Assembly: GCA_016716765.1 (NCBI GenBank)
Contig: JADJVA010000025.1
Location: 496,001-560,000 of the forward strand
Source of the DNA: Bdellovibrionales bacterium
Lineage (GTDB): Bacteria > Bdellovibrionota > Bdellovibrionia > Bdellovibrionales > UBA1609
Reading direction: 5' to 3'
Length of the DNA stretch: 64,000 bases
Shown here: positions 1-9,095 of the stretch, piece after piece
Position numbering within the stretch: the first letter of the stretch is position 1
Layout: each line of letters begins with the position of its first letter
The notes under the pieces: generated by a model
Told to the model about the DNA's origin: nothing
What the model saw: only the letters and a program-made list of their open reading frames with translations
Databases searched by the model: none
Made by a program: the position numbers and the translations under genes

Positions 1-953
1 ATGGAGCGGAGAATAGCGATTTCCTTCTGCTTTTGACTGATCATGATGCTTAATACATTGTACACTCCAAAGGCGGCCACCAGGAGTATAGCAAATGTGA
101 TAACGTATCTGGTGATATCCTGAATATTAATGATCTGCATAAATGAAGCATTTGCCTCTTCCCATCCTTCAACCTTGTCGTTTGAATAGAGCGACCAAAG
201 AGACGCAATCGAAGAAGAGAAGTTAATGTCGTCGAGGGCCACAGAAATTTCGCTGACCCGCCCAGGAGAGTGGTTAAGAGATTGAACATCGGAGAGATGA
301 GCCAGTGCCATTGTGTCGTCAATATTGTGATTTCCCAATTGAACGACTCCAACGATGCGATAGGGCCATGCTTCATTGAATCCGCTCGATATTCTAATCG
401 TATCTCCAACCGACGCACCCAATTTATCCATGACTCCCTTGCCGAGAATAATTTTTCGTCCTCCACCCGTCAGCATGGAGAGATTTCCGGCTACGGTGTA
501 GTCAGAAAGACTGGTTACCTGGGTGTGTTTTTCAGGAATTATACCAGTGAGACCAATGCTGGATCTCAGGGGACCGCGGGCTCCAATAGCATTTATTGAT
601 AATCGGGGAGAATAGGCCAAAACCCTTGGGTCTTTGTCCAGACGAGAAAACCAACCTTGCGGATTTTCAAGTCTTGATTCGCCTCGCTTTCCAGCTGGTG
701 GGACGACCCAATGAACAAATTGGGTTTCTTCAAAAAAGCGATCGCGCAAATCTTTTTGCTGTATCTGCTGTTCATTTCCCTTAATGATGACATGAGCCGT
801 GTTATTGAGCAATTGTTCTGAAATGTAGTTTCTCATTCCTAGCTGCATTCCCGCAATGACCACGTAGATGGTTGTGCCGAGCGAGATTCCAAGAAAAATT
901 AAGAGCGTTTGCTTTTTTCGGGCGAGCATTTGGCGTAGGGCCAAAAACCACAT
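1..953 (-). CDS. FtsX/MacB-like ABC transporter permease (3' end cut by window edge)
   Basis: An open frame starts at ATG 953 and runs leftward off the window with no stop; 317 residues are visible. An N-terminal membrane segment follows the start (TLLIFLGISLGTTIYVVIAG, about residues 16-35). Next comes a periplasmic MacB-PCD-type domain of about 220 residues with typical permease phrases such as 'ILGKGVMDKLGASVGDTI'. A second membrane segment then begins, ending in 'ISQKQKEIAILRSM', the cytoplasmic turn that follows the second helix in LolC/LolE/MacB/DevC permeases. It lies 34 bp downstream of a HlyD-type adaptor gene on the same strand, so it is probably the last or next-to-last gene of the export operon starting near 5.7 kb. 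The HlyD-permease order recalls DevB-DevC; the matching ATPase may lie beyond the window edge or be the upstream YbbA-like ATPase. The family call is firm; the substrate is unknown. Confidence 0.85.
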   Translation of the reverse strand, partial: MWFLALRQMLARKKQTLLIFLGISLGTTIYVVIAGMQLGMRNYISEQLLNNTAHVIIKGNEQQIQQKDLRDRFFEETQFVHWVVPPAGKRGESRLENPQGWFSRLDKDPRVLAYSPRLSINAIGARGPLRSSIGLTGIIPEKHTQVTSLSDYTVAGNLSMLTGGGRKIILGKGVMDKLGASVGDTIRISSGFNEAWPYRIVGVVQLGNHNIDDTMALAHLSDVQSLNHSPGRVSEISVALDDINFSSSIASLWSLYSNDKVEGWEEANASFMQIINIQDITRYVITFAILLVAAFGVYNVLSIMISQKQKEIAILRS

Positions 954-987
954 AAATTGATCCCTCCTTTTCTTGCCTTTGAAAAAA

Positions 988-1770
988 TCAGATCGATGTT
1001 TTGACGACAATGAGATCGCTGTCAATTAAAGCGCTTTCTTTGACCTCCGCCCACTGACCATCAATTCCTCCTATTTTTATTGGTATTTTCATTCGATTTT
1101 GATTCCTCTCAATAATCAAATGCCCATTAGAAACTGCGGAGAGAGGAACCAACATGACATTTTCATGTTGGCCCACTTGAATCGAAACGTCAGCGGTCAT
1201 CCCAGGAAGAACAGCTTCCATCAATCCATCCACCTGTATATGGGCAAGAAACTCATCATTTTTTGGAAAAAGCGCTTTGACTTTTCCCTCCAATTTCACG
1301 GATCGGAGGCTTTCAAAAATAACATCAGTCGTTTGGCCTGCGCTTACCCTTAGAGCAGCTTGTTGTTCAAGAGACACCTCTATGTACTTGTCGTTAAGGT
1401 CCTGGACAGACAAGAGCACGACTTGAGGAGCGACACCTTCTGCCTTTCCGACTCCTACAAAGGTAACAGTACCGTTTATGGGTGATGAAAACTTTAGATT
1501 TTCAGTAAATCGAATAAGTGGGTCACCTTTTTTTACGACATCTCCCTCATGAACGTAGACATCCTGAACTGTACTCATGATTCCTAGTTTAACATCGTAT
1601 TTGCTATACGATTTTACTTTTCCTAAGCCGTAAATGGCTTCAGTGATAGACCCTCGTTTTGGCTTGATAAGGTCGTATTTGCGGTTGTATCGATAAAAGA
1701 AAAAAATGCTTATCATTGCAACAGATAAAAGAGAAGCACCCAAAGCAATATAGTGAATTTTTTTAAACAT
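988..1770 (-). CDS. HlyD-family periplasmic adaptor (membrane fusion protein)
   Basis: A protein of 260 residues with one N-terminal membrane anchor (about residues 7-27). A biotinyl-lipoyl-like domain follows, split around a very short hairpin: 'VHEGDVVKKGDPLIRF' and 'FSSPINGTVTFVGVGKAEGV' are the two half-motifs of membrane fusion proteins. Beta-barrel and membrane-proximal segments come next ('PGMTADVSIQVG', 'VPLSAVSNG'). There is almost no coiled-coil hairpin between the lipoyl halves, so this is a short adaptor unlikely to reach an outer-membrane TolC partner through a long hairpin. It sits between a YbbP-like permease (61 bp upstream) and a second permease (34 bp downstream). Its role is inferred to be coupling the inner-membrane exporter to the periplasm. 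Confidence 0.85.
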   Translation of the reverse strand: MFKKIHYIALGASLLSVAMISIFFFYRYNRKYDLIKPKRGSITEAIYGLGKVKSYSKYDVKLGIMSTVQDVYVHEGDVVKKGDPLIRFTENLKFSSPINGTVTFVGVGKAEGVAPQVVLLSVQDLNDKYIEVSLEQQAALRVSAGQTTDVIFESLRSVKLEGKVKALFPKNDEFLAHIQVDGLMEAVLPGMTADVSIQVGQHENVMLVPLSAVSNGHLIIERNQNRMKIPIKIGGIDGQWAEVKESALIDSDLIVVKTSI

Positions 1771-1831
1771 TATTGCCCTCCAAGTTAGGAATTGATTCGG
1801 ATGACCTATTGCTCATGCGTGATCCTGTCTC

Positions 1832-4405
1832 TCATGCTGTTTCTTGTCGCAAGAGTATATTTGGTTTTGTCAAAAAAATCTGTCTTGAGGAAATATAACT
1901 GACACAAAAACTGAGCGCAATGAGCGATAGAACCGAGAAAGTGGGCACTTGCCATTGCCAGATCCAAAGCCCATCAAAGAGGACAAAGGAAATTCCAAAA
2001 CTAACCACTAGGCTGGTTATTGCGCCAACAATTCCAGCTGACAGGCCAATCGCCAAATGTTGAAATAAAAATATGTTGCGAACTTGTGCTGATCGATAGC
2101 CCAAAACCTTTAGCAAACTCATCTCCCATTTGCGCTGCCACATTTGGTGGTTGCAGATGGAGAACATGACAAAGAGCCCGACGACTATATTAAGACCCGC
2201 CATCAAATGCATGGCCCAGATCATCTGCTGACTTATTTCAAGGATTCGGCTGGCCAATCTAGAAACATCGATGAGACTGATATTTGGAAATTTGCTGACG
2301 ATTGCGTTTTGTAGTGAAGACTTTATTGCGGCCTCATGGTCGGGAAGGGAGGCGAGGTAAGTTTTGGGAGCTGATTCCAAAACACCAGGCTGAAACTGAA
2401 TAAAGAAATTTGGTTGGAAGCTGGCCCATCTCACAGTTCTGAAATTGACAATCTTGCCCTCGACCGGAACATCCTGAATATCGAAGGTAAGAATGTCGTT
2501 TCTTTTCAGGCCCAAGCGTTGCGCGAAGCGCTTTTCGACCGATATTTCTGGCACTGTGCCCTTTGCTTCTTCAAAAATACCGCTAAAATTATGGCCTTCT
2601 GATAGTTCTTCGGAGTCGGAAAGCTCGCTTCGGTAGGTTAAATTAAATCCACGATTGCGAAAGCGAGCTTCGCGTTCTTCTTCTCTCGAGAAGACTTGCT
2701 TTTCACCTTTTTCAAATTTTTGATTGTTGACTGCAATGAGACGGGCTCTTACGAGAGGGGAAACTTGCTTTAAAGGGATCTTGAACTCCGCTGTCAATTT
2801 TTTTAATTCGGGGAGTTGCTCTTCCTGAATATCAAACAAAAAAAAGCTCGGCAGGTTCGATTTTTCGGGGTGTTCAATTTCTCCCCGAAGATTAGCTTCA
2901 ATTTGCGGTGCAATATTTATGAGGAGCACGCCGAGACTCAATGCCAAAAAGCTTGTTATGGTCGAAGACTGGTGACGGACCATTTCTCTTGTCGCAATCT
3001 GAATAAATGAGGGAAGTCGTTTAGGGACTCTCTCAAGTGGCTTTAAAACGAGGAATACAAGAAACCAAAAAAACAATCCGGAACATCCAAAAATAGCAGA
3101 AAATAGTGAGCCGACCAGCCAGGAATGGGCCTGCCAAACAGACATCATCCAAAATGCAACCACAGCAGGCAGATAGGAAAATAAAACCAGAGGAAGGGTG
3201 GTGGGCAGAATTCGAATTGTTTCATTTCGAAATAGAAGAGAGGGTTTTATTTGCTTCACTCGGAGGGCTGTTGGCAAACAAACTAACAGACTTCCAACGA
3301 CGGCTGTAGCTACTGCAATTAAGATAGACATCGGATCCATTGCAGAGTCCAGTTGGACTGGAAGTAATTGCTGCGTGATAAGTGAAATTATAGGTACGAG
3401 TGCCAGCGAAAGACAAATGGCCGGAAGTGATCCAATTAACCCGAGTGCCGCGACTTGAAAGAGAACGAGAAATAAAATGCGATTTGGACTGAGGCCAAGG
3501 CTCAGAAATATCGCGAAAGAAAGAATTTTTCGGGAAAAATAGGCTTTGAATAGAAATATGGCTCCCACCGAGGAAAGAAAGAGTGCCGCCAAGGAGACTA
3601 AACCGAGGTAGTCACCCAAATAATTGGCCAGCCTTCCCATTTGTTCGCCGGCCGTTTGATGAGAATAGACATCTACCTCCGAAGGAATCACGGGACTGGA
3701 GTGAAGTAATTGTTCTATTTTCTTTAGTTGAGCATCAGTAGCAGAGGGGATCGCAAAAAGAGAAGTGTACCAGGCCAGGCTCTCGGAGGTCACCAGTTTG
3801 GTATTGGGAACTTGAGACAGAGGAATGTAAACGCGAGGTGCCATCCCCGTAGTGATTCCCGCAGCTGAATCATCGAGAATAACTCCGCCAATCCGAAATA
3901 TCACGTCGCCGATACGAAGTGGCTCCCCCACTTTCAGGTTTAATTGAGTTAGCACCTCTGGATAGACCCAAGCATTGCTGTTGGTTGCTGAGGAATCAAC
4001 GATCAATGGGGTCGTTTCTTGAGATGCTTGTGTCGAAGACATTTTTATAGTGCCATAGAACGGAAAATTGGGATCGATTGCACGAAGTTGAACAAGTTTT
4101 GATAGTCCAGAGGTATTCGCCACCATTGAATAGAGTTCAATTATGTCACTACATGAAACATTGCTCGGAAAACTTCTCGTGGCCAAATCAAGAACATCCT
4201 TAGAAAGAGGATTGCGGGAAGAAAGTCCAAGGTCGGCTCCAAGCACGATTTTGGATCGTGTTGATAGAGATTTTTCAATTGAGTAACGAAAGGAGTTCAA
4301 AGCAATAAAGCCGCTGAGACCGAGGCTGAGATTGAGAGAAAATAGGATTGTGAATTGCCGATGGTTGAACAGCTCTCTCAAAGATAACCAAAGAAGCTTT
4401 CTCAT
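1832..4405 (-). CDS. ybbP: YbbP-like FtsX-domain ABC transporter permease
   Basis: An 857-residue integral membrane protein of the size expected for YbbP-type permeases. It has an N-terminal membrane helix (about 18-38), a long periplasmic domain, and a block of helices around 265-420 ('YLGLVSLAALFLSSVGAIFLFKAYFSRK' region). A second periplasmic domain and a C-terminal FtsX block (about 735-845) follow, the latter containing 'QMWQRKWEMSLLKVLGYRSAQVRNIFL', the cytoplasmic ATPase-contact loop. Its ATG overlaps the stop of the ATPase gene (ATGA), indicating translational coupling. In E. coli, tesA lies next to ybbA-ybbP; here all three are in one operon. No substrate can be read from the sequence. 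Confidence 0.88.
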   Translation of the reverse strand: MRKLLWLSLRELFNHRQFTILFSLNLSLGLSGFIALNSFRYSIEKSLSTRSKIVLGADLGLSSRNPLSKDVLDLATRSFPSNVSCSDIIELYSMVANTSGLSKLVQLRAIDPNFPFYGTIKMSSTQASQETTPLIVDSSATNSNAWVYPEVLTQLNLKVGEPLRIGDVIFRIGGVILDDSAAGITTGMAPRVYIPLSQVPNTKLVTSESLAWYTSLFAIPSATDAQLKKIEQLLHSSPVIPSEVDVYSHQTAGEQMGRLANYLGDYLGLVSLAALFLSSVGAIFLFKAYFSRKILSFAIFLSLGLSPNRILFLVLFQVAALGLIGSLPAICLSLALVPIISLITQQLLPVQLDSAMDPMSILIAVATAVVGSLLVCLPTALRVKQIKPSLLFRNETIRILPTTLPLVLFSYLPAVVAFWMMSVWQAHSWLVGSLFSAIFGCSGLFFWFLVFLVLKPLERVPKRLPSFIQIATREMVRHQSSTITSFLALSLGVLLINIAPQIEANLRGEIEHPEKSNLPSFFLFDIQEEQLPELKKLTAEFKIPLKQVSPLVRARLIAVNNQKFEKGEKQVFSREEEREARFRNRGFNLTYRSELSDSEELSEGHNFSGIFEEAKGTVPEISVEKRFAQRLGLKRNDILTFDIQDVPVEGKIVNFRTVRWASFQPNFFIQFQPGVLESAPKTYLASLPDHEAAIKSSLQNAIVSKFPNISLIDVSRLASRILEISQQMIWAMHLMAGLNIVVGLFVMFSICNHQMWQRKWEMSLLKVLGYRSAQVRNIFLFQHLAIGLSAGIVGAITSLVVSFGISFVLFDGLWIWQWQVPTFSVLSLIALSFCVSYISSRQIFLTKPNILLRQETA

Positions 4406-5061
4406 TCGATTCTACCGCTCTTGAGACAAATCTGGCGCTGGCAGCGCTTTGCAAGATCGAGATTGTGAGTCACTAGGATAAGGGTCATCCGATTCGTGCT
4501 AACGAGATCAAATATCAGATTCATGACCATTTCTCCCGTGTCAGCATCGAGATTTCCACTGGGTTCATCAGCGAGAAGGATGGTAGGTTGAGTGACAATG
4601 GCTCTTGCAATAGCCACTCTTTGGCACTCACCGCCACTCAGTTCCCTCGGAAAGTGATTTCTTCTGGCTTCCAATCCAACTGCGGCAAGGGCTCTCGCTG
4701 CGGCTTTATCAGAGTCAGCTTCATTCTGGATATCAAGAGGCAAACGGACGTTCTCAAGTGCCGTCAGATGAGGCATCAAATGGAATTGTTGAAAAATAAT
4801 CCCCACATTCTTAGAGCGAAATTGAGTGAGATCTTCCTCGGAAAGTTGATGAATGTCGTGATCAGAAATATGAACTGTACCTGAACTGATTTCCTCAAGT
4901 CCAGCCAGCAGAGAGAGTAGGGTCGTCTTGCCGCTTCCTGAGGGACCAAGGATGGCCAAGGTCTCTCCCTTATTCATATTGAAGGAAATTTCGTCGAGGG
5001 CCACGATAATGTCCTGGCCTTGATTGTATCTCTTGCAAAGTCGATGGACAGATAAAATCAT
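4402..5061 (-). CDS. ybbA: YbbA-like ABC transporter ATPase
   Basis: A 219-residue ATPase of the MacB/LolD/YbbA class. Visible motifs are Walker A 'GPSGSGKTT' (about 38-46), Q-loop 'IIFQQFHLMPHLTALENV', signature 'LSGGE' (about 141), Walker B 'ILLADEPSGNLD' and switch His in 'LILVTHNLDLA'. The 'DEPSGNLD' motif and short length are typical of ATPases working with FtsX-like permeases. It overlaps both neighbours by four bases, so the three genes are translated as a unit. It should energise the adjacent permease, and possibly the second permease at the window edge. Confidence 0.92.
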   Translation of the reverse strand: MILSVHRLCKRYNQGQDIIVALDEISFNMNKGETLAILGPSGSGKTTLLSLLAGLEEISSGTVHISDHDIHQLSEEDLTQFRSKNVGIIFQQFHLMPHLTALENVRLPLDIQNEADSDKAAARALAAVGLEARRNHFPRELSGGECQRVAIARAIVTQPTILLADEPSGNLDADTGEMVMNLIFDLVSTNRMTLILVTHNLDLAKRCQRQICLKSGRIE

Positions 5062-5624
5062 AGTAGCCTCTCTATAAAAGGAATGAGGTTTTCGGCAATT
5101 TTACGGTGTCCCTTTTCGTTAGGGTGAATGCCATCACTCAGATTTAAATCCCTTTTTCCTCCAACGTCGACCAAAAGAAAGGGCATGAATGCAACTTTGT
5201 ATTGGTTCGCGAGTTCGGCAAATAAGGCCGTAAATTTTTTTCGATAGTCGTTTCCATAATTAACAGGAAGTTCCATCCCAGCAAGCAGGACGTTGATCCC
5301 TTCCTTTTTTGCCAACAGGATGGTTTCGCTGAGATTTTTTTTTGTTGCTTCAACGGAAACTCCTCGGAGGCCGTCGTTTCCCCCTAATTCAATCAAGAGA
5401 ACATCAATTTTTTTTCTCATCTGCCATTTTAATCGACTGACTGCGCTTGCCGAAGTTGACCCTGAAATCCCGGCGTTGACAACGCTCACTTGGTGGCCGC
5501 GCGCTCTCAGTTGCAATTCAAGTTGGGCGGGATAAGAGCTTTCTTTGTCAACTCCGTCTCCAGCCGCAATCGAGTCACCCAAAATGACAATTCTTTGGTG
5601 ACTTTCCTTTTCGAGAGTCTTCAA
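5058..5624 (-). CDS. tesA: TesA-like GDSL esterase/lysophospholipase; signal peptide apparently out of frame
   Basis: A SGNH hydrolase of 188 residues. Block I is 'ILGDSIAAGDGV' (nucleophile Ser), block II contains the oxyanion Gly 'VNAGISGSTS', block III is 'IELGGNDGLRG', and block V is 'DGIHPNEKGH' with the catalytic Asp and His. Family members (TesA, arylesterase EstA) are periplasmic thioesterase/lysophospholipase enzymes. The open frame can only begin at TTG 5624, which has no Shine-Dalgarno site. Directly upstream, in the same frame but without a start codon, is a clean signal-peptide core and signal-peptidase site (WLLIFLSVSASAA). An ATG at 5685 with an AGG six bases upstream lies in a different frame. 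One extra base between 5660 and 5680 would explain this: either a real frameshift or a sequence error. It is the first gene of the ybbA-ybbP operon. Confidence 0.82.
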   Translation of the reverse strand: MKTLEKESHQRIVILGDSIAAGDGVDKESSYPAQLELQLRARGHQVSVVNAGISGSTSASAVSRLKWQMRKKIDVLLIELGGNDGLRGVSVEATKKNLSETILLAKKEGINVLLAGMELPVNYGNDYRKKFTALFAELANQYKVAFMPFLLVDVGGKRDLNLSDGIHPNEKGHRKIAENLIPFIERLL

Positions 5625-5791
5625 ATTAGCGGCCGAAGCGGATACCGAAAGAAAAATGAGAAGCCAAGAAGGAGAAGATCTTCATTTTGAACCTGTTATA
5701 TACAAGCATACCCCTTGCATATATATCATAGAATTGATTGAGGTTGGCAAGTAAATGGGGAGGTGTTGGAAATGCCTTTCATGCTCATCAA

Positions 5792-7003
5792 ATGAAGAGG
5801 AATTTAGACAAATTGGATGAAATAGATCAGAGAGGGAATTTTTTTTTAATGACGACACCTGGCCTGGAGGAGCTTGCTCTTACTGAGTGGCAGACCAAGA
5901 GGAGGTTGCTGGCCGAGATTTATCCCTCACAGGCGATAGGGACGAACGGCGAGTCTGGGCAAATTGTCTCAGGCGGAGTCGAAATAGAGGTGGGTTTGGC
6001 CGAGGGTTGGGTGCTTAATCACTACCTGCGCATTCCAACACGAATATTGCAGAGGCTGGAGACTTTTCGATGTCGGGAATATTTGCGGTTGCAGGAAAAA
6101 GTGGGTCGCTTTGCTTGGCACCAGTATTTGCGAGAAGGTGAAGTCAAAGTTCATGTGTCCTATCATCGAACGAGGCTCAACATGAAGAAGCGCCTCGTCG
6201 AAGCCGTGAATTCTGGTCTTGATATGGCGCGAACAAAGCAGAGGTTTCGCAAAATTCACTTAGAAACCCCGCAGAACATTTTTTTGAGAATTGAGGGGGA
6301 CAGGGCCACTCTCAGTATCGACACCAGTGGTGAATTGCTCTATCGGCGTGGATACAAAACTTGTGTAACGAAGGCACCCATACGGGAAACTCTCGCCAGT
6401 GCGCTTTTCTGGCTCGTGTGTTCGTCTGTGAAAGACTGTCCAGTTTGCATTTTAGATCCTATGTGTGGATCAGGAACTCTAGGACTTGAGCCATTGGTAT
6501 TTTGGCAGTCCTTGGTAAAACGATCGTTTTCTTATCAGAATTTTCCTTCCGCACCATCTTTGATCCCCTCAAGTGTGTCTGGCGGATTAAAAAGTGGCAG
6601 AGGCGCAATGGAGACATTCTTTGGTGATATTGATTCTAGCGCAATCTTAGCAACTCGGGCTAATTTCAATGCTCTGTTTGGAAGGGAATTGCCACTGTCA
6701 AATGCTATCCTAGGTGATTGGCTTGAGTGTTGGGATTTTGTTGAATTCCTTCGTCCCCTTCTTATGGTTGTAAACCCTCCGTACAATGAGAGATTGAAGC
6801 AAAATCAGGACAAATTAATTGCTGATTTCAGCAAGATGCTTCGCAAAGTTAGACCGGACATCTGTGGAGTTGTTTGGCCAGGTCGAGTTCTCCCACGACT
6901 TCCAGGGCGATGGATTAAGTCAGTCGCTACTCTTAACGGAGGACTTCCTGTGACTTTGGGTGTTCTTTGCAAGGACTCCTCGACCGCCGTCGAGGCTCTT
7001 TAA
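5792..7003 (+). CDS. THUMP-domain RlmL/TrmN-type RNA guanine-N2 methyltransferase
   Basis: An rRNA/tRNA methyltransferase of about 403 residues. The N-terminal part has the 'FFLMTTPGLEELALTEW' opening typical of the RlmL (YcbY) family and a THUMP-like RNA-binding region. The segment 'IDTSGELLYRRGYKTCVTKAPIRETLASAL' is a family hallmark. The Rossmann methyltransferase domain carries the AdoMet motif 'DPMCGSGTLGLEPL' and catalytic motif IV 'NPPYNERL', as in N2-guanine methyltransferases. The frame is open from TTG 5738, but ATG 5792 keeps the conserved N-terminus and is preferred; neither has a convincing Shine-Dalgarno site. It is divergent from the tesA operon. The target base cannot be decided by eye; m2G in 23S rRNA is the best guess. 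Confidence 0.85.
   Translation: MKRNLDKLDEIDQRGNFFLMTTPGLEELALTEWQTKRRLLAEIYPSQAIGTNGESGQIVSGGVEIEVGLAEGWVLNHYLRIPTRILQRLETFRCREYLRLQEKVGRFAWHQYLREGEVKVHVSYHRTRLNMKKRLVEAVNSGLDMARTKQRFRKIHLETPQNIFLRIEGDRATLSIDTSGELLYRRGYKTCVTKAPIRETLASALFWLVCSSVKDCPVCILDPMCGSGTLGLEPLVFWQSLVKRSFSYQNFPSAPSLIPSSVSGGLKSGRGAMETFFGDIDSSAILATRANFNALFGRELPLSNAILGDWLECWDFVEFLRPLLMVVNPPYNERLKQNQDKLIADFSKMLRKVRPDICGVVWPGRVLPRLPGRWIKSVATLNGGLPVTLGVLCKDSSTAVEAL
6978..7000 (+). terminator. Hairpin at the end of the methyltransferase gene, possible intrinsic terminator
   Basis: CCTCGAC (6978-6984) and GTCGAGG (6989-6995) form a perfect 7-bp GC-rich stem with a CGCC loop. It lies within the last codons of the methyltransferase gene and is followed by a mixed T/A stretch (CTCTTTAAATTTTATT). 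The T-run is interrupted, so termination may be partial. Confidence 0.4.
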
Positions 7004-7114
7004 ATTTTATTCATAAAAAATGGTAATTTTTCGTGCTTTGAAGTGACTCAAGGAGTGCTCCGCAAAATCCGAAAAAGTATTGAGAAATTGAATGCTTGTC
7101 AAAGGGGTTGGACG

Positions 7115-7624
7115 TTGCGGATCAATCGTACCATTTGCCTGGGACTTATTCTGATGGTGTCGCTTCAATCTTGTGCAGAAATGGATAAGACCCTTGATAT
7201 TGAAGGTCCAAGAAAATTGGGTGCCGAGGTGGCAAAAGAAAAAACGATTTACGTTGGGCTTATCACTGCTGAGAGCAAGTTCCACCCTTGGATGAAAGAG
7301 ATGTTTCTTTCGCAGGACTTTTTTAAGTCTTGCTTCATTGTCCCCAATGACCAATCGATTGCGATTGTGTTGCGCTGGAGGAACTATCAGGGGGGATGGA
7401 TCATTGACAAAGATAGATCAGCTGGAGAGGCGGCCAGCGAACTGATGAAATGTGTCACTCAGCAGTTTGAGATATGGCTTGCAAACCGATCTTCCCAGGT
7501 TGAACAGGGAGGGATATTCTACTTGGTAGAGAGCAAAGACCAGCTAAATCCAAGTTGGCCAGCAAACGGAGAGAAGTACAGTTGGCAGGTCAGGTTTGAA
7601 AAAAAGCGGAGGATTTTTCAGTAG
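7115..7624 (+). CDS. Predicted lipoprotein of unknown function
   Basis: The start TTG 7115 has AAAGGGG seven bases upstream and gives a compact lipoprotein signal: positively charged n-region, hydrophobic core and lipobox 'LQSC', with the lipidated Cys at about residue 20. The same frame is open from GTG 7043, but that would give an overlong leader with no ribosome site. The mature part (about 150 residues) contains 'SCFIVPNDQSIAIVLRWRNYQGG' and ends in a Lys/Arg-rich tail; I recognise no family. Its 3' end (7624) abuts the next gene, whose Shine-Dalgarno site lies inside this one, so the two are probably co-expressed. Confidence 0.65.
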   Translation: MRINRTICLGLILMVSLQSCAEMDKTLDIEGPRKLGAEVAKEKTIYVGLITAESKFHPWMKEMFLSQDFFKSCFIVPNDQSIAIVLRWRNYQGGWIIDKDRSAGEAASELMKCVTQQFEIWLANRSSQVEQGGIFYLVESKDQLNPSWPANGEKYSWQVRFEKKRRIFQ

Positions 7625-7625
7625 C

Positions 7626-8993
7626 TTGAATACGACAAAGAAATCCACATTTGAAACGCCGGACCAGCCTAGAATTGTGATCTACGCAGATAAAAAGTAT
7701 CTTCTTCGGCTGACCTACTCTTTGCTGCTATGCAATATTACCACGATCAGTTTGGGTTATATCTCCATGGGTTCGCGGCTTGGCATTTCGGTGAAACTTC
7801 TTTGTGGACTTCTATTTGGTGGGAGCTCTCTTTTTCTTAGTTGTCTTCTGATATACGCCATCGCTGTCATTCTTGTGAGAGGTCCTGTTCTGATCTTTGA
7901 TAGCAGTGGTGCCTTCGAATTGGTTTCCGTTCTTAAAATTGGGAGGTTGCCTCTTGGTGACATTGTTGGAGTTCGGCTCAGTTTGAATTCATTCCAGGAT
8001 TTGATTGTATTTCAAATTCGCCCACAATCAGAGGTTTGGCAGAAGGCCAGGAGGAACTCCGTTTTCGTTCGAAAATATTTCGGTTTGTTTTCTAATTGCC
8101 TTTGGATCCCGATTGATTTCCTCCTGATTGAGGAGGGCGACTTGATAAAGAATGTCGGTATTTTCAACCGAGCTCTCCGTCGGGAGACAAGTATTGGGCA
8201 TGCTTCGGCGTCTGACGCATTATTGATCAGCGAATTGAAGAGTCGCTCCATTGAAAGTCCGATTTCCAGTGGAGATTCCACGGCCGAGAGCCCTGCCAAT
8301 GATTTTTCGCACGCGCCGCCACCGCCACCGCCATCTTTGGTTCCTCTGTCCTCCCACACCCTGTTCAAGCGATTTGAAGCTATCTTCAGGGCAGGACAGT
8401 CAGAAGAGGCGGCCCAATCTCATGCTGATTTGCGAAAAACGGAAAAGGAAACGCATGCAGAGCAGCAGGACGAAGAGAAGAGGAATATTTTGGTCAAAGT
8501 GGAGGCGATCAAGAAGGATTTTAGGGAGTCAAAAATGGATCGTCTCCTCTGTGATTTATACTTGGATGAAATTTGTTACTTTTCGACCTGGGCCCAATCG
8601 AGTCCCATGCGGTTGCCATCGGATATCATCAACACTGAATCTGAGAATAGGAGCGCTTTCGAAGACGAGTCCCGCTTTGATTTCCGGGGTCATAAATTTG
8701 CTTTTCGACTCACGCGCCAGGAGAGTCCAAACGCTGATTCTCCGCTCAGCATATACTTTGACGGGGAGGAGGTTTGCCTTCTGAACGTGAGAGTGGAAAT
8801 AGGTGAATTAGCTCCTCAGAACCTAATCAAATTTCTCCCTGGGCCTTGGGAAGCTCTGGTGCGAGAGCTTTTTGAAGTCTGTCGGTCTCAGCGCCAGAGC
8901 GTTGAAGAAATTGAGATGAACGAAACACAAGTGATCGAACATATTGAAAATACAGGAGAATTGAGGAAGCGATTCGGACTAGGTCAAGATTAG
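7626..8993 (+). CDS. Two-helix membrane protein with a long charged cytoplasmic region
   Basis: About 455 residues. Two membrane helices (roughly residues 30-52 and 57-82) are followed by a small PH-like beta segment ('LIFDSSGAFELVSVLKIGRLPLGDIVGVRL') resembling bacterial membrane-anchored PH-type domains. A low-complexity linker with a seven-proline run comes next ('HAPPPPPPSL'), then a Glu/Lys/Gln-rich helical stretch and a C-terminal mixed domain. TTG 7626 with GGAGGA upstream is taken as start; TTG 7596 in the same frame overlaps the lipoprotein gene and is the alternative. It follows the lipoprotein gene directly. I do not recognise the family as a whole. Confidence 0.65.
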   Translation: MNTTKKSTFETPDQPRIVIYADKKYLLRLTYSLLLCNITTISLGYISMGSRLGISVKLLCGLLFGGSSLFLSCLLIYAIAVILVRGPVLIFDSSGAFELVSVLKIGRLPLGDIVGVRLSLNSFQDLIVFQIRPQSEVWQKARRNSVFVRKYFGLFSNCLWIPIDFLLIEEGDLIKNVGIFNRALRRETSIGHASASDALLISELKSRSIESPISSGDSTAESPANDFSHAPPPPPPSLVPLSSHTLFKRFEAIFRAGQSEEAAQSHADLRKTEKETHAEQQDEEKRNILVKVEAIKKDFRESKMDRLLCDLYLDEICYFSTWAQSSPMRLPSDIINTESENRSAFEDESRFDFRGHKFAFRLTRQESPNADSPLSIYFDGEEVCLLNVRVEIGELAPQNLIKFLPGPWEALVRELFEVCRSQRQSVEEIEMNETQVIEHIENTGELRKRFGLGQD

Positions 8994-9095
8994 GCGGTCG
9001 GCTATGAACGGTATTTTCGCAAATCACTTGCATTTCTTGTCAATTCTAATAAAAGGTGAGTTTTGATTTCTCTGATTTTATGAGGGTATTTTTGT

